Shown here: one piece after another, positions 52,390-59,446 of the stretch
How the letters are laid out: the number at the start of each line of letters is the position of its first letter
Position numbering within the stretch: position 1 is the stretch's first letter
Source of the DNA: Clostridia bacterium
GTDB lineage: Bacteria > Bacillota > Clostridia > UBA1381 > UBA9506
NCBI GenBank assembly: GCA_017549205.1
Contig: JAFYVH010000009.1
Coordinates: forward strand, 1 to 64,000
Direction: 5' to 3'
DNA: 64,000 bases
The notes under the pieces: model-generated
What the model was told of the DNA's origin: nothing
The model's input: only the letters and a program-made list of their open reading frames with translations
The model's database searches: none
Program-made: the position numbers and the translations under genes

Positions 52390-53172
52390 ATGAATGAATA
52401 TGATAAAAACAAGCCACGCCGGGAAAGATTTTCTGTAATCGGCGGTGACCAAAGAAGTCTTGTAACAGCAGAACAACTTTATAAATTTGGCTATGAAGTA
52501 ACCCTTTTTGGCTTTGATGACAAAGTTAAGTGTAATGAGACGCTGCATCGCGCAAAAACCCTTCAGGATGCCATACATTGTGCAGACAACATTATTCTTC
52601 CACTGCCCTGCTCAATTAACGGTAGCGATGTTAACACGCCGTTATATGACGGCACTATTTTATTACAGGATATTTTAGTGCATGTAAATAAAAAACAAAG
52701 AATTTTAGGCGGCAAACTGGATAAAGTTTTTTGTGCAGAATTAGAAACAAAGGGTATTTCTTATAACGACTATACTAAGCGTGAAGAATTTTCTGTTTTA
52801 AATGCCATTCCTACAGCAGAGGGCGCCATTGAGATCGCTCTGCATGAACTGCCGGTTACATTAAACGGCACCCATGCTCTGGTTATAGGTTTTGGGCGAA
52901 TTGGCAAAGCCTTGTCTGCTGCATTAAAGGGTATGGGAACAATCGTTACTGTCTCTGCAAGACGCCACAGCGACCTTGCATGGATTAAGTCCTATGGTTA
53001 CACACCATTATCCTACAATAACTTTAATGAACAACTTAATAAATTTCATGTTATATTCAACACAGTGCCCCAGCTTATATTAGACAGAAAAGCACTGCAA
53101 TCCATATCAAAAAATTGTTTGATTATTGACCTTGCCTCAATGCCCGGCGGGGCGGACGACACAATTGGATAA
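52390..53172 (+). CDS. dpaA: Dipicolinate synthase subunit A, 5' part of an interrupted gene
   Basis: DpaA (SpoVFA) with DpaB makes dipicolinic acid in the mother cell. This part starts after AAAGGAG and reads FSVIGGDQRSLVTAEQLYKFGYEVTLFG, VLNAIPTAEGAIEIAL, VIGFGRIGKALSAALKGMG (Rossmann loop) and IIDLASMPGG, in good colinearity with Bacillus SpoVFA. After residue 254 homology stops: the next codons ADDTIG run to a stop, where the family continues with V/TDF and a 45-residue tail. That tail is found at 58252-58395, 5.1 kb away, in front of dpaB. As it stands the product lacks the conserved LPG-x-VAP-x-TAG region and should be inactive. Confidence 0.95.
   Translation: MNEYDKNKPRRERFSVIGGDQRSLVTAEQLYKFGYEVTLFGFDDKVKCNETLHRAKTLQDAIHCADNIILPLPCSINGSDVNTPLYDGTILLQDILVHVNKKQRILGGKLDKVFCAELETKGISYNDYTKREEFSVLNAIPTAEGAIEIALHELPVTLNGTHALVIGFGRIGKALSAALKGMGTIVTVSARRHSDLAWIKSYGYTPLSYNNFNEQLNKFHVIFNTVPQLILDRKALQSISKNCLIIDLASMPGGADDTIG
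53143..53157. other. Left attachment site (attL) of the dpaA element
   Basis: The dpaA codons CCC GGC GGG GCG GAC surround the core GGGG (53149-53152). Left of it is dpaA; right of it the sequence no longer encodes DpaA. GCGGA at 53152-53156 would form half of a dyad in the excised circle. Confidence 0.7.
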
Positions 53173-53199
53173 ATTTAGCAAAAATTATTTTAAAAGCTA

Positions 53200-53228
53200 T
53201 TCACATTTTTTAAAATTTATGGTAAAAT
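53200..53228 (+). promoter_or_regulatory. SigmaA-type promoter of nadE inside the element
   Basis: TTCACA (53200-53205) and TAAAAT (53223-53228) are 17 bp apart. nadE can be expressed in growing cells independently of dpaA. Confidence 0.6.
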
Positions 53229-53279
53229 AAAGAAAATGCGAATAATTAAATTTTACGGATATATAACGGAGTGATTAAT

Positions 53280-55181
53280 ATGAATCAACATGGTTTTTTA
53301 AAAGTCGCCATGGCTGTGCCGAAAGTGAAAATTGCAGACCCGCATGAAAATGTTAACGAAATCGTTTCGTTAACAAAAACGGCTGTTGAGAACGGTGCTG
53401 ACCTTGTGCTCTTCCCTGAACTGTCTTTAACGGCATATTCCTGTGGTGATTTATTTTTGCATTCTTCCCTGCTTCTGGGTGCCGAGCAGGCACTTGCAAA
53501 GCTGCTTTCGGCAACAAAAAAGGTGTCGGCTTTAGTTGTTGTCGGCATGCCCGTATCTGACAACAGATGTGCTTATAACGCTTCTGTTATCATACAAAAC
53601 GGAACAATTTGCGGTGTTGTACCCAAATATAACATTCCGAATTACGGTGAGTACAGCGAGGGTCGTTGGTTTGCATCAGGGATGGCTGCAACTTCAAATG
53701 AAATAACCCTTTGCGGTCAAAAAGTGCCTTTTGGTCAAATGATTTTCAAAAATGACCAGGCTGCAATCGGCGTTGAAATTTGCGAGGATTTAATGGTCAG
53801 CAATTCTCCATCCGGCAATCTTTCGCTTTATGGTGCTGAAGTTATTTGCAATCTTTCTGCAAGCAATGCTGTTGTAGGCAAAAGAAACACCCGAAAAATG
53901 TTGGTGCAAAATCGTTCGTTTTTATCTCATTGTGCGTATGTATATACCTCTGCAGGCCCCAGCGAAAGCACAACGGACACGGTGTATAGCGGTCATGTTT
54001 TAGTTGCCGAAAACGGCGCTCTTTTGCTTGATGAACAGGATATGCAATTTGAAAGTGCATTGTATTATACAGATATTGATATTGAATGCATTCAGGGGGA
54101 CAGAAAACGGTTAAACACTTTCACCGCTTCTAAAGAAGACATTTTAACCGTCGAGCTTCGTCCCTTCCCTGTTAAAGATGTGTGCCTGTCCCGCGCCATT
54201 CCCTCTCATCCCTTTGTGCCGGAAGATGTTCAATCAAAAAATGAGCGTTTTAGTGAAATTTATCAAACCCTTGCCACCGCTTTGGCAAGACGGCTTATGC
54301 ACACAAAGGCTAAAACGGCTGTTATCGGCATTTCGGGCGGCTTGGATTCTACATTGGCTCTCTTGGTTGCAGCACACGCTATGGACATTTTAAAAAGGCC
54401 CAGAACAGACATTTTGGCTTTGACCATGCCCGGCTTTGGTACAACGGACAGAACTTTGCAAAATGCTAAAAAACTGATGGACCATTTAGGAACAACCAGT
54501 CGTGAGATTTCGATTGCCGATGCCTGCCTGCAGCATTTTAAAGATATTGGTCACGACCCCAAGGTCACCGATGTGACCTATGAAAACACACAAGCAAGAG
54601 AACGGACACAAATTTTGATGGATGTAGCCAATCAAACAGGTGGTCTTGTGATTGGAACAGGCGATTTATCTGAACTTGCGTTAGGCTGGGCAACCTATGC
54701 CGGCGACCACATTTCAATGTATGGCGTAAATGCCGGTGTTCCTAAAACCTTAGTTCGTCATTTGGTGGATTGGATTGCACAAAACAAATACGAAGGTGAA
54801 ATTAAAACTGTTTTGGCAGATGTTTTAGACACCCCGGTTTCACCTGAATTGCTCCCCGCCAATGAACAAACCATTGCACAGAAAACAGAAGAAATAATTG
54901 GTAATTATGAATTACATGACTTTTTCCTCTACTATTTTCTGCGGTTTGGTTTTTCAAAAGAAAAAATACTCTATCTTGCCACCTGCGCTTTTGGTGATAA
55001 GTACAACTCTGATTCCATTGAAAAGGTTTTAACGACATTTCTTCGTCGGTTTTTCCAGAATCAGTTTAAGCGCTCTTGCCTGCCTGATGGACCCAAAATC
55101 GGTTCTGTGAGCCTTTCACCAAGAACGGATTTGCATCTGCCGTCAGATGCTTCGGCAGACTTATGGTTACAACAAAAGTAA
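53280..55181 (+). CDS. nadE: Glutamine-dependent NAD+ synthetase
   Basis: The ATG at 53280 follows GGAGTGA; 633 residues. The N-terminal nitrilase-like glutaminase domain has its triad in LVLFPELSLTAYSCGD (Glu), GVVPKYNIPNYGEYSEGRWF (Lys) and AAIGVEICEDLMV (Cys). The C-terminal synthetase has VIGISGGLDSTLALLVAAHA (ATP loop) and VIGTGDLSELALGWATYAGDH. It makes NAD+ from nicotinate adenine dinucleotide, an essential step. It looks intact, full length and normally composed, yet it lies wholly inside the element that splits dpaA. It has its own promoter and shares a terminator with sulP. Confidence 0.96.
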   Translation: MNQHGFLKVAMAVPKVKIADPHENVNEIVSLTKTAVENGADLVLFPELSLTAYSCGDLFLHSSLLLGAEQALAKLLSATKKVSALVVVGMPVSDNRCAYNASVIIQNGTICGVVPKYNIPNYGEYSEGRWFASGMAATSNEITLCGQKVPFGQMIFKNDQAAIGVEICEDLMVSNSPSGNLSLYGAEVICNLSASNAVVGKRNTRKMLVQNRSFLSHCAYVYTSAGPSESTTDTVYSGHVLVAENGALLLDEQDMQFESALYYTDIDIECIQGDRKRLNTFTASKEDILTVELRPFPVKDVCLSRAIPSHPFVPEDVQSKNERFSEIYQTLATALARRLMHTKAKTAVIGISGGLDSTLALLVAAHAMDILKRPRTDILALTMPGFGTTDRTLQNAKKLMDHLGTTSREISIADACLQHFKDIGHDPKVTDVTYENTQARERTQILMDVANQTGGLVIGTGDLSELALGWATYAGDHISMYGVNAGVPKTLVRHLVDWIAQNKYEGEIKTVLADVLDTPVSPELLPANEQTIAQKTEEIIGNYELHDFFLYYFLRFGFSKEKILYLATCAFGDKYNSDSIEKVLTTFLRRFFQNQFKRSCLPDGPKIGSVSLSPRTDLHLPSDASADLWLQQK

Positions 55182-55184
55182 TAT

Positions 55185-55224
55185 AAAAAAAAGGGCTGTA
55201 AACTACTGTTTACAGCCCTTTTTC
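55185..55224. terminator. Bidirectional terminator between nadE and sulP
   Basis: Stem AAGGGCTGTAAAC with GTTTACAGCCCTT and runs of A and T on either side. Confidence 0.92.
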
Positions 55225-55237
55225 ACTTTAAAGTAAA

Positions 55238-56878
55238 TTATGCAAGCTCTTCGCCTCTTGAAAGTGCCGCATCAATATTGGGACAGAAGTTTTCCTTTTT
55301 AACCAAATTATAAAGACCGGATTTATGCATAGCGCGCAGGGGCTGCGCATTCACATGAGAGAAAACAACGGTGATGCCCTTTTTCTCGCATTTTTTAACA
55401 AACTGTTCTAACATGCGCAGAGCATCGGTATCCACAGAGGGAACAGAACGCATGCGCAAAATAACGCATTTTGTGTAGCTCTTTGATTTAATCTCTAAAA
55501 TCTGACTTGCCACAGCAAAAAACAGCGGACCGGAAAGTTCATAAACGCTAATGTGTTTTGACACCTGTCTCAGTTCCAAGCTGTCGGGGTCGCTTTCCTT
55601 TTCAATGTATTTCCAGCTTTCAATTTTAGCTTCTTCACTTTCCCGGCGCATAAATAAAATGCAAGCAACAATCAAACCAATTTCAATGGCAATAACCAAG
55701 TCAAAAATCACCGTGAGCAAGAAAGTCAAAACAAGGACCAAAACATCACTTTTTGGCGAGGTTTTAACCAGATATACAAATGTACGCCATTGGCACATGT
55801 TATATGCCACATGAATCAAAATAGCCGCAATAGCCGGCATGGGAATGAAAGCTGCATAAGGCATTAAAACTGCCAGAACAATTAAAAGCAAAATTGAATG
55901 AACAATGGCAGCTACCGGTGTTCTTCCGCCGTTTTTTACATTGGCTGCAGTTCTTGCAATAGCACCAGTTGCGGGAATACCGCCAAAGAGCGCCGAACAG
56001 ATGTTACCAAGACCCTGACCCATCAATTCTGCATTAGAACGATGTTTCTTTTGTACCATGCCATCGGCCACAACACAAGATAACAATGATTCGATACCTG
56101 CCAAAAGGGCTATCGTCACGGCATCGGGCAAAACGGCAACCATATTGCCTATAGAAAACGCCGGCATGTTAAAGGTTGGCAATCCACTTGTTACGGTGTA
56201 CAAATCACCAATGGTGTTTACATCCATCCCAAGTCCCTTCACCATAGCGATACCAACAGCAACAGCTAGCAAAGATGCAGGAATTTTTTCATAAATCTTT
56301 GGCCAGATAATGAGAACAGCCAGGCAGACCAAACCCACTAAAAGTGCCTGCCAGTTCACTGTGGCAATATTTTGAAAAAAGGCTGCAGCTTTTTCCAGTG
56401 TTTCAATGGGTGCTTCATTGTTTAAATATGTAACACCAAAAAAGTCTTTTAATTGACCGATAACCAAAGTGACGGCAATACCTGCAGTGAAACCGGTTGT
56501 GATGGTAAAAGGAATAAATTTAATTAAATTACCAAGCTTTAAAAAGCCCATCACAATCAATAACACGCCGGCTAATATGGTGGCCATAGCCAAGCCGTCT
56601 AATCCACTTTTAGCAACAATACCGGCAACAATTGTTGCAAAAGCAGCTGTGGGACCGGTAATCTGAACGCTGCTTCCGCCAAATAAAGCTGCGATGAATC
56701 CTGCTACAATCGCTGTGTAAATACCTGCCTCAGGGCCAACGCCCGATGCAATGGCAAGAGCAATTGAAAGCGGCAGCGCAATAATGGCAACAATGACACC
56801 GGCAATTAAATCCTGAACAAATTGCTTACCGCTGTACTTGCGCAAATCTGTTATGAGCATAGGTTTAAAATTTGACAC
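55238..56878 (-). CDS. SulP/SLC26-family anion transporter with STAS domain
   Basis: I chose the GTG at 56878, behind AAGGGAAG; the frame extends 25 residues upstream over the promoter. About 546 residues: 10-12 hydrophobic segments from LIAGVIVAIIALPLSIALAIASGVGPEAGIY and LFGGSSVQITGPTAAFATIVA (the SulP signature) to about residue 410, then a STAS domain (ISVYELSGPLFFAVASQIL, MRSVPSVDTDALRMLEQFVKKCEKKGI). Substrate could be sulfate or bicarbonate; sequence does not decide. It is cargo of the dpaA element, with a vegetative-type promoter. Confidence 0.93.
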   Translation of the reverse strand: MSNFKPMLITDLRKYSGKQFVQDLIAGVIVAIIALPLSIALAIASGVGPEAGIYTAIVAGFIAALFGGSSVQITGPTAAFATIVAGIVAKSGLDGLAMATILAGVLLIVMGFLKLGNLIKFIPFTITTGFTAGIAVTLVIGQLKDFFGVTYLNNEAPIETLEKAAAFFQNIATVNWQALLVGLVCLAVLIIWPKIYEKIPASLLAVAVGIAMVKGLGMDVNTIGDLYTVTSGLPTFNMPAFSIGNMVAVLPDAVTIALLAGIESLLSCVVADGMVQKKHRSNAELMGQGLGNICSALFGGIPATGAIARTAANVKNGGRTPVAAIVHSILLLIVLAVLMPYAAFIPMPAIAAILIHVAYNMCQWRTFVYLVKTSPKSDVLVLVLTFLLTVIFDLVIAIEIGLIVACILFMRRESEEAKIESWKYIEKESDPDSLELRQVSKHISVYELSGPLFFAVASQILEIKSKSYTKCVILRMRSVPSVDTDALRMLEQFVKKCEKKGITVVFSHVNAQPLRAMHKSGLYNLVKKENFCPNIDAALSRGEELA

Positions 56879-56921
56879 ATTACGTCTTCCCTTCTTAACC
56901 TTATTTAAGCTAACCTTGTAT

Positions 56922-56950
56922 ATTATAGCACTATATATGGCAAGACGCAA
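56922..56950 (-). promoter_or_regulatory. SigmaA-type promoter of sulP
   Basis: On the minus strand TTGCGT (56945-56950) and TATAAT (56922-56927) are 17 bp apart. The site lies in the short gap after the recombinase stop. Confidence 0.75.
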
Positions 56951-56970
56951 CAATAAAAAGTAACAAATTT

Positions 56971-58170
56971 TTACATTTTTTTCGGTTTGAAACTAATGAA
57001 TATTTCTTTGTTTTTATCTATGCAAATCTGTTTGATTTCGTGGAAATAAGGATTGATTATGCTGCTGTTTTCAATATAACAAATTTGATTTAACTTCTTC
57101 ATCACATACTTTTCGACAAACTCTTCACGAATGCAATGAGATGTGCACCGCCCCTGTCCTTTCCGCCACTTACTGCAAACGATGTAACAATGGTTGCCAC
57201 TATACATAAAACTCATTTTGCTGCCGCAATCAGCACAATAAACCACGCCGGATAAAAGATGATTTTCTTTACCTCTGTTTCTGTTATTATAATGCCTGTT
57301 CCCCAGCCTTTTTGCTGCCGTTTCAAATTCCCTTTGGCTTATAATGGCCTCGTGCGTACCCTCTACCGTAATCCATGTCTCTTTTGGCAGGGTAATCTTT
57401 TGATTGAGCTTATAATTAATTTTACGGCTTTTATTTTGCGTTAAATGTCCCGCATAAGTGGGACTGGATAATATACGCCGAATGGTTGTTGTGTTCCATT
57501 TGTTGTTTTTACTGCTTAGTGATGGAGTTTCAACGCCTTTTTCTGTCAGAGCTTGTGCAATCATGTTCATGCTCTCGCCCCTGTTATAACGGCGATATAT
57601 CTCTTGTACTATGAGAGCCTGACTTTCAACCGGCACTAATTTATTTTTATCAAAAGCTGATTTTTTGTATCCGTAAGGTGCTTTAGAGCCGATAAAACGA
57701 CCGTTTAGCTTTTTGGTTTGCAGGGCTGTTCTAACTTTTAAGCTTATATCTCGTGCATACATATCATTAAACACAGCACGAAAAGGCGAAAGGTCATTGC
57801 CAACACCTCCCGCTTCTGTATCTATGCCATCATTCACCGCAATATATCGCACACGATGCAGAGGGAAATATTGTTCTATGTAATAGCCGGTTTGAATGTA
57901 ATCTCGACCAAGACGCGACAAATCTTTGGTAATCACAACATTAACTTCTTTTCTTTCAATCATGGCCAAAAGCTTTAAAAAATCGGGTCTATGAAAGCTT
58001 GTACCGGAATAGCCGTCATCGGCTAAAATTGCAACCACGGTAAAGTTATGTTTTTTTGCATAAGCAAGCAAAAAATCTCTTTGATTGACAATGCTTTCCG
58101 ATTCTGCGCTTTTCTCATCATCCCGCGAAAGTCTTAAATATAGTGCTGCTTGATTTTTTATCCTCTCCAC
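56971..58170 (-). CDS. Serine recombinase of the dpaA element
   Basis: The 399-residue protein is a large-type serine recombinase. The catalytic domain holds ALYLRLSRDDEKSAES with the nucleophilic serine, DDGYSGTSFHRPDF and ITKDLSRLGRDYIQTG. The recombinase domain follows (KAPYGYKKSAFDKNKLV, IYRRYNRGESMNMIAQAL, TTTIRRILSSPTYAGHL), then a zinc ribbon (YCADCGSKMSFMY...CYIVCSKWRKGQGRC). It ends about 45 residues later, so the long coiled-coil tail of phage integrases (500-550 residues) is missing. Start GTG, with only a weak ribosome site GGGCG. It lies beside the 3' part of dpaA, transcribed away from it, as spoIVCA lies by sigK in skin. A SigmaE-like promoter precedes it. It most likely cuts out the element. 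Confidence 0.92.
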   Translation of the reverse strand: MERIKNQAALYLRLSRDDEKSAESESIVNQRDFLLAYAKKHNFTVVAILADDGYSGTSFHRPDFLKLLAMIERKEVNVVITKDLSRLGRDYIQTGYYIEQYFPLHRVRYIAVNDGIDTEAGGVGNDLSPFRAVFNDMYARDISLKVRTALQTKKLNGRFIGSKAPYGYKKSAFDKNKLVPVESQALIVQEIYRRYNRGESMNMIAQALTEKGVETPSLSSKNNKWNTTTIRRILSSPTYAGHLTQNKSRKINYKLNQKITLPKETWITVEGTHEAIISQREFETAAKRLGNRHYNNRNRGKENHLLSGVVYCADCGSKMSFMYSGNHCYIVCSKWRKGQGRCTSHCIREEFVEKYVMKKLNQICYIENSSIINPYFHEIKQICIDKNKEIFISFKPKKM

Positions 58171-58216
58171 CGCCCGTTCTTTTTGTATAATTTAACTTAT
58201 GTACAAAAACAGGGCG
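58171..58216. repeat. Imperfect inverted repeat in front of the recombinase
   Basis: CGCCC (58171-58175) and TTTTTGTA (58180-58187) are mirrored by TACAAAAA (58202-58209) and GGGCG (58212-58216). The repeat surrounds the -10 of the recombinase promoter and may bind a regulator, the recombinase, or form a leader hairpin. Confidence 0.6.
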
Positions 58217-58222
58217 ATATGA
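58194..58222 (-). promoter_or_regulatory. SigmaE-like promoter of the recombinase
   Basis: On the minus strand TCATATC (58216-58222; six of seven positions of KMATATW) and CATAAGTT (58194-58201) are 14 bp apart. The spoIIP promoter here (GCATATT, 14 bp, CATAGGTT) has the same form. The -35 lies 27 bp from the attR core, so it stays with the recombinase on the excised circle. Confidence 0.6.
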
Positions 58223-58395
58223 ACTTATTATCTAAAAATACATCCGCGGGGGTAGATATTGATGTGGCAAAGAATTTAGGCATTAAAGTGATTCATGCCT
58301 TATCTCTGCCCGGTAAAGTTGCTCCTTTAACAGCGGGAAAAATCATTTGTGATACAGTTTTAAACATCGTCGGTGAAATGGAGGTGAAAGAATGA
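58219..58395 (+). CDS. dpaA: Dipicolinate synthase subunit A, 3' part of the interrupted gene
   Basis: From 58252 the frame reads VDIDVAKNLGIKVIHALSLP then GKVAPLTAGKIICDTVLNIV, the conserved C-terminus of DpaA (SpoVFA ends ...GIKALLAPGLPGIVAPKTAG...). The 10 codons before the junction (MNLLSKNTSA) come from the element and have no family match. Joined at GGGG to the 5' part it completes 301 residues (297 in B. subtilis). Its TGA overlaps the ATG of dpaB. In the unexcised state there is no promoter or good ribosome site for it, so it is a gene fragment, not a separate gene. Confidence 0.93.
   Translation: MNLLSKNTSAGVDIDVAKNLGIKVIHALSLPGKVAPLTAGKIICDTVLNIVGEMEVKE
58243..58257. other. Right attachment site (attR) of the dpaA element
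   Basis: TCCGC (58243-58247) precedes a run of five Gs that contains the core GGGG (58249-58252). Right of the core the DpaA reading frame resumes as GTA GAT. In the excised circle TCCGC-GGGG-GCGGA would form a perfect dyad. Confidence 0.7.
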
Positions 58396-58964
58396 AAGAT
58401 AAAAAAATTGGCTTTGCCATGACGGGCTCTTTTTGCACTTTCAGACGGGTTATTGATGAACTTCGTATTCTGGCAGAAACAGGTGCAACCATTTTGCCTA
58501 TCATGTCTCCTATTGCCTATGAAACAGACACGCGATTTGGCAAAGCGCAAGATTTTATTAATGAAATTAAAGCCATAACAGGCCATGATATTATCCATAC
58601 CATTGTAGATGCCGAGCCCATTGGCCCGAAAAATCTGTTCGATGCTCTCGTCATTGCTCCCTGCACCGGCAACACCTTGGCAAAGCTTGCCGGTGGCATT
58701 ACAGATACTTCTGTGACCATGGCAGCAAAAGCAACCCTGCGCAATCAAAAGCCGGTGATTGTCGCTGTCTCCACAAATGACGGTTTAGGCGGCAGCGGCA
58801 AAAACATAGGTCATTTATTAAATGTTCAAAATCTTTATTTTGTTCCATATGGGCAAGATGACCCTGTTCATAAAACAAATTCTTTGGTGGCTGATATGTC
58901 ACAAATCACAGAAACCGTTCATGATGCACTCATGGGCACGCAACGGCAACCCGTTATTTTTTAA
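58392..58964 (+). CDS. dpaB: Dipicolinate synthase subunit B
   Basis: The 190-residue flavoprotein-like subunit (SpoVFB) has KKIGFAMTGSFCTFRRVIDELR, ATILPIMSPIAYETDTRFGKA, ALVIAPCTGNTLAKLAGGITD and VAVSTNDGLGGSGKNIGHLL. It works with DpaA to make dipicolinate from the lysine-pathway intermediate. It is intact, starts after GGAGGTGAAAG and overlaps the end of dpaA as ATGA, so translation is coupled to dpaA. In the present arrangement it is cut off from the SigmaK promoter by 5.1 kb and a convergent recombinase and sulP, and would be expressed only after excision. Confidence 0.95.
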   Translation: MKDKKIGFAMTGSFCTFRRVIDELRILAETGATILPIMSPIAYETDTRFGKAQDFINEIKAITGHDIIHTIVDAEPIGPKNLFDALVIAPCTGNTLAKLAGGITDTSVTMAAKATLRNQKPVIVAVSTNDGLGGSGKNIGHLLNVQNLYFVPYGQDDPVHKTNSLVADMSQITETVHDALMGTQRQPVIF

Positions 58965-58972
58965 CAGACTAC

Positions 58973-59001
58973 AAAAAAAGGAGGGTTTTAACCCTCCTTT
59001 T
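58973..59001. terminator. Terminator after dpaB
   Basis: Stem AAAAGGAGGGTT with AACCCTCCTTTT, with A and T runs on both sides; it also closes the YolD gene on minus. Confidence 0.9.
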
Positions 59002-59011
59002 TTATATGCAC

Positions 59012-59446
59012 TTACAGTTCACAAAAATTTTCAGCATCAATAAATATATCACTTTGAATGTCTATAATCATGGGAATTTCAACTTGAAAAAAGTCCGTAA
59101 ACAAAATTGTCCGTTCATAGTCATTAATTTTTTTAATTCGACCTGTGTGTTCTAAATAGGCACCGCCCTCTTTTTTCTCATCAGGCTTAAAAAATGTAAT
59201 TGAAACCGTCGGTTTTTCGTCAATGCGTTCTTTAAGCATTAAAATTTTGCCATTTAAAATTTCAATCATGTTTTCACTTAATTCAATATGACTGTCTGTA
59301 ATTCTGGCCGTTTCTTCAACCGCCTCTTCATGACCAGACAGCGCCCTAAAGGCGCCAAATTGAGCCGCACGACTCTCTAAAGATGCCCGTTTATGTTTTT
59401 TAGGCTCGGGATGCGGCAAATTTATAATGTCATCATATGGATTCAT
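59012..59446 (-). CDS. YolD-like protein
   Basis: The 144-residue protein has the YolD pattern: SLESRAAQFGAFRALSGHEEAVEE near the N-terminus, ETARITDSHIELSENM and a C-terminal beta region (YLEHTGRIKKINDYERTILF). YolD proteins travel with Y-family polymerases and are thought to control them. It overlaps the polymerase gene as ATGA and starts after GGAGGGCA. Confidence 0.88.
   Translation of the reverse strand: MNPYDDIINLPHPEPKKHKRASLESRAAQFGAFRALSGHEEAVEETARITDSHIELSENMIEILNGKILMLKERIDEKPTVSITFFKPDEKKEGGAYLEHTGRIKKINDYERTILFTDFFQVEIPMIIDIQSDIFIDAENFCEL

Larger units (their letters stand above)
53149..58248. mobile_element. 5,100-bp intervening element in dpaA, skin-like, with its own serine recombinase
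   Basis: The element is bounded by GGGG at 53149-53152 and again at 58249-58252, in the same codon frame. It holds nadE (+), a SulP transporter (-) and a serine recombinase (-) next to the right end. It splits dpaA between codon 254 and the conserved tail. Removing it restores 301 intact codons and puts dpaB back into an operon with ATGA coupling. No phage, plasmid or transposase genes are inside. Developmental excision in the mother cell is inferred from gene position, from the recombinase promoter and from known elements of this sort (skin in sigK). Confidence 0.88.

Noticed and set aside
53149-58248. The dpaA insertion as an ordinary prophage or integrative conjugative element
   Set aside because: It has no capsid, tail, lysis, relaxase or type IV secretion genes, only nadE, sulP and the recombinase.
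53147-58251. A longer 6-base identity GCGGGG shared by the two ends of the dpaA element as the crossover core
   Set aside because: It aligns the two halves one base out of frame (element length 5,099), which would ruin DpaA. The in-frame GGGG gives the PGGVD expected from the family.
58150-58395. The 81-codon frame ending in the DpaA tail as an independent small gene
   Set aside because: Its N-terminal part is antisense to the recombinase promoter region and has no good ribosome site; the tail is the missing end of dpaA.
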